A stretch of DNA of 64,000 bases, taken from contig CP053157.1 of the NCBI GenBank assembly GCA_014607495.2, forward strand, positions 11,098,001 through 11,162,000, given 5' to 3'. Positions 45,101 to 57,100 of this stretch are shown here, piece by piece; within the stretch, counting starts at the first letter, position 1; every line of letters starts with the position of its first letter. The translations under genes were made by a program, and so were the position numbers. The stretch is from Carposina sasakii. Its lineage: Eukaryota > Arthropoda > Insecta > Lepidoptera > Carposinidae. The notes below the pieces were generated by a model. That model did not search any database. It was not told the origin of the DNA and saw nothing but the letters and a program-made list of their open reading frames with translations.

Positions 45101-48100
45101 AAGCAATGACCATACCAAGTAGGTACGTTGTAGGCTCCTTTGGAAAAGAGTGAAAGCGAAACCGATGACCGTTAATTATTGGCGGGAAAACTCGCCATGG
45201 ACATGCACCGCCATTTTGTTTATGCCGATTATGGATGAGTTAGTAATTTGAATTTCATATCTAAGTTATGCACGATGAAAACTTTGTCAATGGCTGGATA
45301 TCTTGGTCAAATAATATCAATTTTATTCAAGTTACATATTTTTTATGGCTGTAGTCTTTTGCTTGGTGACAACAAAATCGTTTACAGTAGTAACTAAGTA
45401 TGTAAAACATTGAGCAATATTCCATTTAAACCTGATAAATACAATTTCATATCATCTTCGTGGAAGTCTACAAACACGCTAACCCTCATTGCATTATAAA
45501 TACGTGGTACAGATACAGAAAATATACGTGGAAAGTTGGTAAAGACTAGTATAAATCAGGGTCTTACCATTTCCTCATGAAACATGGTTTTACCGGTGCC
45601 GTAAGCATAGCAACGAGTCCACTGATGATACGACTTTAAAATTGATAGTCCTCTTTCAGTAATAATAATAGCTACCTATGTTTTATTGCACCATGACGTC
45701 TGTAGTAACTAAGTATATGTTAAGTATGTGTTACTTACCTAACAGACTACGAGTAACTTACAGTAAACAACTTTGCAAAACATAAAAGGTATAAATTATA
45801 AATGGGACTTAAACAGCTCATTAGATTTCCAATCAATCTGAACCGACGATACAGGGTGGCTGAGAAATCAGGACATTTCAATTCGAACTCATTGGTTAGC
45901 CGATTGCTGCATCAAATCAAAACAGCATATCAAACTCTGCAAAGCAAAAGGTACTGAGAATATTCTTCAATTACCAAATATTATGGCTCCTTCATCTTCT
46001 TCGCTAGTTATGGGCCAAAAAAAGTAACCCCAAGGTGATTAGCGTGAAATACGGCTACAGACTACAAAGCATAAAACAAACTAGTAGTACATACTAATAT
46101 AAATGACCTACTTCCTTATTAAATGTTGTCCACATGAAAAAAAATTGCAGTGATATAAATTAAATAAAATAAATTACAAATCTAAGAAATTTATAAAACC
46201 TAGTATAATGAATCCAGTTAAAATATAGTGGGTTATTTCCACGTGTATTTCGTATTGTTTAAGTTTGATAAAAATCATGCAACTCTATTGTGTAATATTT
46301 AAAACAAGGAAGTCGATTTGCATTTTGAAATGATTACAAATTCGTATGAAACTGTTATTTTAACTGGTCTGCCATGCCAGGTAATCAGCCTGTATAAATA
46401 GACAAGCATTGTATAAACCTTGGTGGAAAGCTTAGGTGAAATTATTCATTGGTGAAAAGGCATTTTATGTTATTTTTTGGCCGTAGATGGAATTAAACTT
46501 ATACAGAACTATCAATATCCCATCATCAACTTTATCCCTCAGATAGGCTATCTGACCATTGGATAAATCTGCCCTTATTATAATATTATGGCAAAGTATC
46601 CTCTTCTCTACATGTGGAAACTTGTATGTAAGTGGTTTATGTATAGTGTTTCAGTAATCAACTGTACCCGAATAAAATTTATCTTGGACTACAATTGTGA
46701 TTATTTTCATTATGAAAGAGTTTGCAATTTGAGATCAAATAATTTGCGGAGTTATTGCGATCTTTAATACAATTTACCATTACTTATATACCTAAACACG
46801 TAATTAGCAGATTTTGTAATTTTATTTTATGGTCATTCTTAATCGCGATATTAATATCAAATAGTTTCACATCGATTAATAAGTAAATGAAAGTTATTAT
46901 TGCAGACATAGCCTACTCGTATCTGAATTGCCTAGCCAGTATTTTAAATCTATTAGCTATTATGTTTTAGCTGTTTCTACAATTATTGGCGCAATGACCC
47001 TGCCTGCTTGCTGAACCGAAAGGCTTGAGCGAATCTTGGTAGGGACAAACATCATTTGGAACTCGCCGATTCTACTTATCAAGTCTCCATATATTTTGTT
47101 TTATTTTTTTTATATGACATGTCACAATAATGTTAATGTTTTATTGAATATTTATTACAATGATCATAGGATCGATCAAACCTTTATCCCTGCAACCAAC
47201 CGGTTTATAATCTACAATTGAACAAGCATAGGCATTAGACAAGGAACTGTCTTAATTACTGTCAACACCTGACCAGATTACGAATGGAGGTGCAACAAGG
47301 ACACAGCTACTTTCGCCGGCGCACCCACACTCTTCAAATGTCGCCCGGACCGGGTTACCTATTTCGTTTGCATACTTATCATATTTGGCCGCAGTACAAA
47401 TGGTGGACGTGAAGCGGGTCTTAAGATCAGGGTTATCTTGAATACCTAAGCGTGTTATCCCCGGATTTGGTAGACTTTGTAGAATGCCTAGATTTTCAGT
47501 GGTTCGGAATCAGGGATTTTAGGAGTTGGAATAGCGAGACCTACCTAACTTAAAAACTTGAGATGTTTAACGCTTGGGATTTTATAGACAGGCAGATGTT
47601 GACCGACCTAACCAATGAACAAATATGAATCTCTATACTATATTAAATTGAATATCCGGTAGACTATGCAGTATGTAAAATGACACCATCTTTAGCTTAG
47701 CTAGATTTTGTAATCCCATAGACGAATACGACTTACCTATCCCTCTGTAATAGTTACAGATTTATGATAGCTTTGGTTTACTTTTCAACTGCTACCAGTC
47801 GGATTAATAAATTAAATATTATTTCCATTAATCAGGTCCATGTCTGTGTGTTCGGAGTTTTGTTGACTAATCAATAGGTATTTGCATTCCAAACCAAGAG
47901 TGGGCAGAACAATGGAGTCATACTGTTTACTATAAAACTGTCCATTGAATATTCATTTGTTGCGATTGCAATAGAACAGTGTAGGTATTAATTTCGCGAT
48001 ACAATAACCTTGTATTTAAGCTTGAGGTTTCAATAATTTTAGGATCAAATTATAATGTTTAATGGCGGTATTATAAGTAGTGGCTACTTTGAGGGAGACG

Positions 48101-51100
48101 TGGTCTTATTTCTGACCACAAGGACTATTCTCATAAATAGATAATAAAGAATATAAGATAGTAAAAATTACTATATTGCAAGGAGTTAGCAAATGCCTCA
48201 GAAGCATTATGTAATTGATTGCAAACCTAAGCCTGTACAATTAGATTGGAAGCCGAGAATTGCTCACATGAGCCACTCTTGCGCTATCATGTTGCAAAAT
48301 GTGGATTTTTTCCAGTGAAACCGAATCTCGGACGAGCTTTCGCAGCAATCTGTCACTTTCCCCCGCTATAACAGGTCTTAAGTTAGAGAGAGAACGATTA
48401 ATAATTGTACCCAGTTAAGTGGGACTCGTCGTCGGTGAGAACGGCAAATGAGTTACAATGGGTTATTACGCCAGTATCTATAACTATATGTTGATAGTAG
48501 GTAGTATATGTGTGGAGCTAACGTCACCTGTTTTTGCGCGAAACTTAATCTTTAAATTGCATCATTGCTTTATTAGAAACCTCGGTATTTAGACCACGGT
48601 GTTATAAATAGGTAGTTATTACACTTAAACTTGTTAGGTACTTTGTATCTTCGGGAAAATTTCTCCATTCTCTGCCGTTCTTTCACCATATTTTTTATCT
48701 CAGTTTCACTAATACGTTAATTGGGATATTACCTTGGTTAATAAGTTGCTTTGTGGTCTTAATTTACCTTTAAAACCATGACGGTAGTTACAAGGATATC
48801 TTTAGTTTGGATCTAAAAACAAACGCGTGAATCAATTCACATTTAGTCCTCTTCTCAAGTTGTTGTCATCAATAGAAATAAGTTAGGCCAAAACTACCAG
48901 CCATAAGTAGTCCAAACAAGACAAGTTCTAAAAGACGTGTAAAGTCTAAACACCCTATTGTCTTCAGGTCTGGTAGAACAATGGCTCCAAGCAGCCTCCG
49001 GGGTATTGTTCCGCCTTTCCTGGTTCATCGTATCAGTTATCGTGTGCCAAGCTCAGTGTTGTGGGTATACCAATCTATACCAATATACCAATCTATACTA
49101 ATATACCAATTTATACCAATATACTAACGCCAATTCAGACTCAAATTGGACTCATTTACCTTCATTTACTTTAGTTTATGTAAAATATGTTTTTGGAGTT
49201 AAAAAGTTACCCGATATTTGGTGTAAGTAAGACTATGGGCAAGTTTCAGTGTTAAAACCTATTCAGGAGGCGAAAAGACAGTTAATACAAAATTGAAGGC
49301 ATATAAACGAGGTGATGAAAATTTAAAGCGAGTTTTGAAATATAGGTTAAAAAACTATATATGAAGTAAATCTTAAAGAGCTACAATAGGCTTCAATACT
49401 TTCGGATTCCGTCAAAATAACATAGGTCAGATGTACATTTTACTAAGTGCCGATCCCAATTATTTGTAGAACTAGTGGACGTCGGCAACATCGACCGCGT
49501 GGACTGCAGAAAAAATAAAATGTCGAAATTATCCCGGATAAAAAGTAGCCTATGTGTTAATCCAGGATGTCAGCTAACTCCATAACAAATTTTATTAATC
49601 GCTCCAGCCGTTTTTACGTAAAACATCCTTATGATTATGTTATGTACGGAAAACATCCATCCATCCATCCATCCATAGTCACAAACTTTCACGTTTATAA
49701 TATTAGTAAGATGTAACGGTGGTGTATGATTATTAACAAGAGTACCTAATCATCGTCTAACTAAGGCCTGATCTAATCAGGAAGTGGCAGGCGATGATGA
49801 ATACTTCAAACTGGTTTTGAGTATCTTCTTGATTAGTAGGCAATTCTTGTTTGGACTGAAGTTGACCGCTATATTTTATCAAACGCATCGAAACTGTTGA
49901 ATTAAAGTGATAAATATACCTAGATACAATTTCCAGACATAGTTTGATGTAAACGGTGTTTTACCTTTTGTATTATGTACTTAGATATGAATTGGACATT
50001 GGACAAGCCTTACTAGAATTCGGATTGAGACATACAGCATTGGCCTAATACATATATCAATAAAGGAAAGACGACATTCTAAGCACATTTCTTATAATTA
50101 CTGGCAAATAAATTCCGTGCGGCTATTATGAATCAGAGGTGTTGGTATTTAGGAAGTTGTTTGGAAATTCCGTAAAACCTGCATTCAAACAACATTTAAG
50201 AATTCAAAGATCATAAGTACCTATTAAAATTCATTTAGATAATAATATATCAACGTTTCTGTTATTATAGGAGGTAATTTAGCTAAATAGGCCAGGAATG
50301 TTTATACAATGTGATCTAACATTGGTTTTTCAATTTATAATTTTGCGGAGTTGAGGACGGTTTATTGTTGTAGGATATTTTTTCCTTGCCTTATTCCTTG
50401 TCTAACCCTTTCGTTACATTCTCTATATACCCTAAAGTTGAGAAGTTTAAGTGAACAATGCACGCACAGCAAAGTAACTCACGTCGAGTAAATTCCGTAA
50501 AGTATTCGCATTCGTTAAAAATGCGAAACAATTTGCGAGGTATTTAGTATCTGTTACTGTACTTAATGAATAGTGCTATAAACCACAAAATCATAACATT
50601 CATTAGTTCTGCCACAGATATGATGTTCTGCGAACACATCTAATTAGCATATCAGAAGAGCTTCCGGATCAAAAAACAAATCAGGCTAACATTGTTCCCA
50701 CTCTATGCACTGTACCTATGCTATGAATGTTTTGTAATACAGTTTTAACGATTAATTTGGATTCAGCAGAAATAATGGATATCTTTGGTTAGTCACAAAG
50801 CCTGACCTTAGTCAAGATCTAATAAAGTCACTGACCAGTTCGGTCTTCTTCTAATCTTACAACAGACTATCTCCGTAGAAGTGTAATTCCTCTGCAACCA
50901 TCCTCCTCATTAGAAATTATACAAATGACTAAAAGCTAGAAAGATAACACCTTCATCCAGAAATGCCTGTCAAACATTGTAGTACCTAACTTATTTTTTA
51001 TTTTTATTTACAAAGTTCAGCTCTTGTGTATTTGGTAAATATTGTTGTCTTACAGCCAAGTATGAATTTCATCATACAAACATAGATAAACAATCACTAT

Positions 51101-54100
51101 GGGTGTGCCCACCACCGGGCCCTACACCCTCCACTGACCCTCGGATCTGATAACTCATAATTGCGACAACAGGCACTTGCACTAACTACAATCGCCATGA
51201 GAAACCAGACCCGAGCACCTAGCATGCAAGACGATACATTGCACCATTCCGAAATCAAAAACTAGATAAATAATCTACATGTCGGAGATCAAGATGTCAT
51301 ATCCTACAGTCGGATCTCCAACGCCATCTATTTTCAATCGTTGAAGTTAGAAACGTCAAGTCGACAGCTATCACTGACTGGAGGACAGCTGTCACTTGGG
51401 TAAAGACAAGACAGAGTACTGAGAGGGCGCCACTGTAGATTTACAACGACTACCGGGTCGTTGAATTGAGCCGGAGGGTATTCTGTTCTTTTTTTGTTGC
51501 GTCTGGAGCGAAGCAGGGGTGCTAATCAGCCTCTGTCTTGTACTTACCACGTTTCTACGTTATCCGCTAGAATCCTAGTAATCTTGTGCGTAGATACAGT
51601 GAAAGTGTTTGTGATTCCTAATTAAGCTTGTTTACTACACGCCGCATTCTTTATTTCGGATATTGGAAGATGTCGGACACACCTAACGGCACGCCACTCG
51701 ACCCATCTACGTCATCAGGCGTGGGATGCAACCCGGATCACCCACATGAAACACGTGCTTCAAATAGTGACTCGAGCGAAGAAAAATGGCGTCTTCTCTT
51801 CGAGCAACAAAATCAAAATTTTCTGGCGTTGGTGCAAGCAATAAAACTACCTGCATCTTCGGACTCTATTCGCCTTCCTGATTTCGACCCAGAGAAAAGA
51901 GACATCGACGCCCGAGCTTGGATAACGACCGCGGACATGTGTATCACAGATCGACATCGCCATGGATCTTCTCTGATGATCGCGTTAAGCCACGCACTCA
52001 AGGGCGAAGCATCATCTTGGCTGTCTTCAATATCGTTTCCTAATATGACGTGGGCCGATTTTAAGGAGCTTTTCGTAGCAAGGTATGACTGTCCTGAAAC
52101 TGCTGCTTCCTTTCTCATCAGTATGCACGACAAGAAACCGAGAGATAACGAGTGCCTGGCCTCATACGCCGCTACCCTCATAACATCCTTAATGGCAAGG
52201 TGGAATGGACTGACTACAGAACAGATAGCAATAGCCACTGTCTTAGCTCATATTTCAAAACAAGAGCCACGTGTTCAGAGGATTGCTATAACGACTGACA
52301 TCAAGACGCGTAACCATTTACAAAAGGAACTGAAGGCTGTCTCGTTCCTGAAGAGAAGTTATTCATCAAGTATTTATCGTGATGGACCCGACCTAAAAAG
52401 AAACCGACCTAATGGATCTGCTGTGACCATCAAGTGCTTTAATTGTGGACAACTAGGCCACAAATCTCTTCAATGTCGCAACAAAGCCAATTCGAAGAAG
52501 CAAGATGACCGGTCCAAACACAGGTCCTTTCACGGGGACCATAACTCGACCAACCAACCTACAGGGAGAACCGATCGCATCACCTGCTTCAACTGCCGGG
52601 AACAAGGCCACTATGCATCCGACTGCCCGAAGAGGAAAATCAAGGAGGGGAACAACGGTACCGGCGGCGGCACTGGAACTGGTCCAGCTAAGGAAAAGCG
52701 AGTAGACGTGTGCATTGTGAATGCGCCTTCGGGTTCTCTGCGTCACTCTGGTGAGTCATTCCCATTTACTTACGACTCAGGTTCAGAGTGTTCCTTAGTT
52801 AAAGAATCGATTGCTTTGAAATTTAGTGGTAAGCGAATTTATGACAATGTTTCTATGACTGGTATAGGACAAACTTCTATAGCCTCGTACATGCTCTAGG
52901 CGATCTCGTGAACAAGTACGTTGTAGTGTACATGGATGACGTGCTAGTTGTAGCCAGTAACATCGACGAAGCTTTCGATAGACTAAAGGTAGTATTAGAA
53001 GTTCTTTCTGGGAAGGGATTTTCGTTAAATCCTAAAAAGTGCTCATTCCTGAAAGAAAAAGTAGAGTACCTAGGCTTCGAGGTGCGCCGAGGTCAAATTC
53101 GTCTGAATCCACGAAAGATAGTTGCACTTACCGCTTTACCACCGACCGGCGCTCTTAATAATCAAGGTAGATTTTATGATTTTCATTTTGATTCGGGTAC
53201 TGAGTGTTCACTAATAAAAGAAAGCGTTGCATCAAGTTTCAATGGTAAAAGAATTGCTAAAACTGTCTCTCTAACGGGAATTGGTCAAACCAGTGTATTC
53301 AGCACCCAGCAAATACTGTGTAATGTTGAAATTAATGATTATTGTTTAGAACTTTTATTACATGTTTTACCCGATGTGTATATGCGTAGTGATATTATGC
53401 TAGGTCGTGAAATATTGAGTCAAGGCTTCGTTATTAACTTGTCAACAAATAATTTTAGCATTTCAAAACAAAATAATTTGACAGTTTTAAATTGTGACGT
53501 TTTAACCGATTCTAGTATCAGTAACGACTTTAGTAATGTTGACACAGATATACCCTCTTGTAAAAAGTCAGATCTTTTAACTATTTTAGGTGAATATTCC
53601 AGTTATTTTACAACAGGTTTGCCAAAAACTCGTGTAACTACAGGTGAACTCGAAATTCGATTAATTGATCCGAAGTATAGAGGTCCTTTTAGGGTATCGG
53701 AGGTACTTGAAGGTAATCTTGATATAATACTTGAAGGTTATGTTCTTAAAGCCCTTAATTCCAATAGAACCTATAAGTACGCACATGACAGACTTAGGCG
53801 AATGCCTGCGAATGACATTACCAATGACATGCTGACATGTGACCGTGATGATAATCTGTGCGAACTTGACGGGGATGGACCGTCATGTTCTAATTAATGT
53901 TGAGTTGACTGATTGAGAGTGGTTTACGGATACCGGATAGAGGTATTCAAGAGTCACTGGATGGAAGTGACTAGACTGGTTTACGGAAGCTGGATGGAAG
54001 TTTCCAAGAGTTGCTAGATTGAGGCAACTAGACTTACTTGACTGACGTTACTCTATATGGATTGTGTATACTGTAGCCTTGTTTTGGAATTATTTACCTT

Positions 54101-57100
54101 GTGTGTGCCATGCCGTTTGGTTTAAAGAACGCCAGTTCAGTTTATCAGCGGGCTATAGCAAAAGCTTTAGGTGAATTAGCTCATAGTTATATTGTTTCTT
54201 ACATTGATGACCTGCTGGTATTGTATTCTACAGGAGAGCAGGGGTTGGAACGTCTACGACGTGTCTTAGATGTGTTCATTAAGAATGAAAAACGTAATCA
54301 AGTTAAACTAGATCCTAAATTTTAAGGACCGTATAAAATTTAATTGTTAGATGGTGATAGATACCGACTAAAATCTTTGTCTTCAAATCGAACCTACAAA
54401 TATTCGCACGATCGGGTCCGTAGGGTGCCAGACCATCAAGTTCCTAGTAATTTTGATATCGAAATTAATGTGACCTCAGAGTCTAAATGAATGAATTTTC
54501 ATATGCGATGTACAAGTTACTGACCGGTTTTTTAAATTGTGACTTTGACAAACCCTTGACAGACAGTAGTATGTATTTGTGGCAGAACCGAAGGACCGAG
54601 TTTCTGCTGTAGCCGATGGACAGTGCTACATGTGTGTGTGTGGGAAACCGAAGGACCGTGTTTCCGTAGTAGGTAGCCGATGGACTGTGCTACATGTGTG
54701 TGTTGGAAACCGAAGGACTGTGTTTCCATAGTAGATAGCCGAAGGACTGGCTATATGACTAACTGTTACTGTAATGTTGACCGAAGGAAAGGTCTGACTG
54801 ATTTAAACGTATGTGCGAGTCTGCTTATCTTTTATTTTTTATGTCTTTACGTAAAGATTTTGGGAACTTGACGGTCGATGAGCGATTTTTGTGATTTCAT
54901 GAACTATTGTAATAAGAAGTCTTTAAATTTAAGTTAAGGCAGAATGGCCGAGCGCAGATACTTCCTTGAGTTATCTTGTTCACAGATTCATCGGTTCTAC
55001 CTGAGGACGGGTAGTCTGTCAAAATGGTCAGAAAGACCGAGCGTGATACATGTTACTTTGCAAAATCCTCTTTCTTTCCAGAAACCCCACGCGAGGACGC
55101 GTGAGTTGTCAAAATGGCCGTGTCGGAGATCAAGATGTCATATCCTACAGTCGGATCTCCAACGCCATCTATTTTCAATCGTTGAAGTTAGAAACGTCAA
55201 GTCGACAGCTATCACTGACTGGAGGACAGCTGTCACTTGGGTAAAGACAAGACAGAGTACTGAGAGGGCGCCACTGTAGATTTACAACGACTACCGGGTC
55301 GTTGAATTGAGCCGGAGGGTATTGTTCTTTTTTTGTTGCGTCTGGAGCGAAGCAGGGGTGCTAATCAGCCTCTGTCTTGTACTTACCACGTTTCTACGTT
55401 ATCCGCTAGAATCCTAGTAATCTTGTGCGTAGATACAGTGAAAGTGTTTGTGATTCCTAATTAAGCTTGTTTACTACACGCCGCATTCTTTATTTCGGAT
55501 ATTGGAAGATGTCGGACACACCTAACGGCACGCCACTCGACCCATCTACGTCATACATATGTTTCGCCAACAACCGTGGCATCCTCAGGATTATAGAAAT
55601 TAGTAAATTAGTAAACCACTAATTATTATGAACCTCTAAAATCCAACACATTACTTACAACCAGAAGTAATGTGTTGGATTTTAGTTGTAGTAAGTGCAA
55701 GTGCCTGTTGTCGCAATTATGAGTTATCAGATCCGAGGGTCAGTGGAGGGTGTAGGGCCCGGTGGTGGGCGCACCCATAGTGAATGTTTGAACTTCCGAA
55801 TTGTAACGCCTAATACAATTTCATTTATAGATAAACAATTTAAAAAGAGTGTTTGTTGATCCCTCCCTAAGCTTTGAAATATGTGGGTGTGCTAGTGGAT
55901 TGTTCTAACTGTCTCCATCTCTTTATTTCCAGTGGAGATCTACCTGTCCCCGGTCGAGACGCACTGCAGCAATGTCGACTACTTCATACCTGATGAGAAC
56001 AACGAGGTCAAAGGATTCTCAGACGACGCGATGAACAGGTAACCTGTCTACAGTATTTTTGTTTCAAAATCCGATTTGTGCACATGCCGTCTTTTCTTTT
56101 TAATATAAACTGAAAGAGACAGCGTCGAAATAGATTAAGGATAATTTAATGATCCAAAATTAGGGTAGTTGGTGCTTGTGGTATGATTTTGGACTTATCT
56201 GTCTACCGACTATATAACTCATAACGAGTAGTTTACTGTACTCGTATGTATACGTGGCTGCAGCAAAACAAGTTGTTTTAGCATACTACGAGTAAGTAGG
56301 TATTACCATTACCATACCAAAAAAATGTAAATATTCTACTTGACTCGTGGTTGGCATCAAGTGATGGCTCAAAGTCCAAAGCGGAGACGTAGATCAACTA
56401 ATAAAGTAGAATATCTTAATCTTAGCAAAATCCTACAAAATGCGAGTCATTGTCCCATTCTCCCAAGCAAATAATATTCAGTAAGTAAGTTCACCCACCA
56501 CTGAGTACACCCTCTGCTGACCCTCGAATCTGACTCCCAAGATCTTATCACTAACATGTGGATTCAAGAGTAGGCATACTCCAAAGCAATGGACACTTCT
56601 ATATGATATAGCCCACAAACATAAATTCTAATAACGATACAAACGCCGGTCTGGTTAAATTTGGTATATCGAATTATGAAAAAATATGTACGACGATATT
56701 TTAACCTGCTTGGATATTGAAGTTAAGTACACTAAGTTAAGATGCCCTACTCTCCTTACTCTACGGCGAAGTGTTAAGACAGAGTCTCGAATTCACCTTC
56801 CCTTCAATTTACAAGCAAGAGTGCGTTTTATCAAATAGTTCCTTTGGATGATGGCGCTAGTTACTACGTGTGTGACAACACTGGATACAAAGAACTTTAC
56901 TTCCCATATCAGGCATAGGAGTTATTCCATGAAACGGACTCTAGTTGACAGCCGAGCTGAGTGCTAATCGGTGATCAAACTCACAAGGCCTTGGACCACA
57001 TCGCACAAGTGGGCCGGCCAATAGCCAATTGTTCAAATTGATACAAATGCCCCTATTGTTTTAATCTCGAAATGTGATTTATTTCACGACGTTAGATATA

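Larger units (their letters stand above)
51280..55553 (+). mobile_element. Ty3/Gypsy LTR retrotransposon, young but internally rearranged
   Basis: The LTRs at 51280-51714 and 55121-55553 differ by very little (a 2-base gap near 51490 is the clearest). The element is flanked by TACA on both sides (51276-51279, 55554-55557). Its interior is only about 3.4 kb and runs gag-protease, RT piece, second protease, integrase end, another RT piece, another integrase end, then tandem repeats. No complete polymerase, RNase H or integrase core is present and no envelope-like ORF was seen, so it could only have moved with help in trans. A primer-binding site could not be assigned; it would fall inside gag. 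Confidence 0.92.
51095..55826 (+). mobile_element. Fold-back retroposon (family F), copy split by the Gypsy element
   Basis: The left arm begins CACTATGGGTGTGCCCACCA at 51095. The right arm and tail (GGTGGTGGGCGCACCCATAG...GAATGTTTGAACTTCC...ATTTCATT) end at 55826. ATAGATAAACAAT flanks it at 51082-51094 and 55827-55839, a 13-bp target duplication. Without the Gypsy insertion and its duplication it is about 454 bp, longer than the 264-bp copy at 30484 because of extra sequence between the arms, including the hairpin at 55636-55685. Confidence 0.8.

Noticed and set aside
51813..52238. 141-codon minus frame in the Gypsy element
   Set aside because: Shadow of gag.
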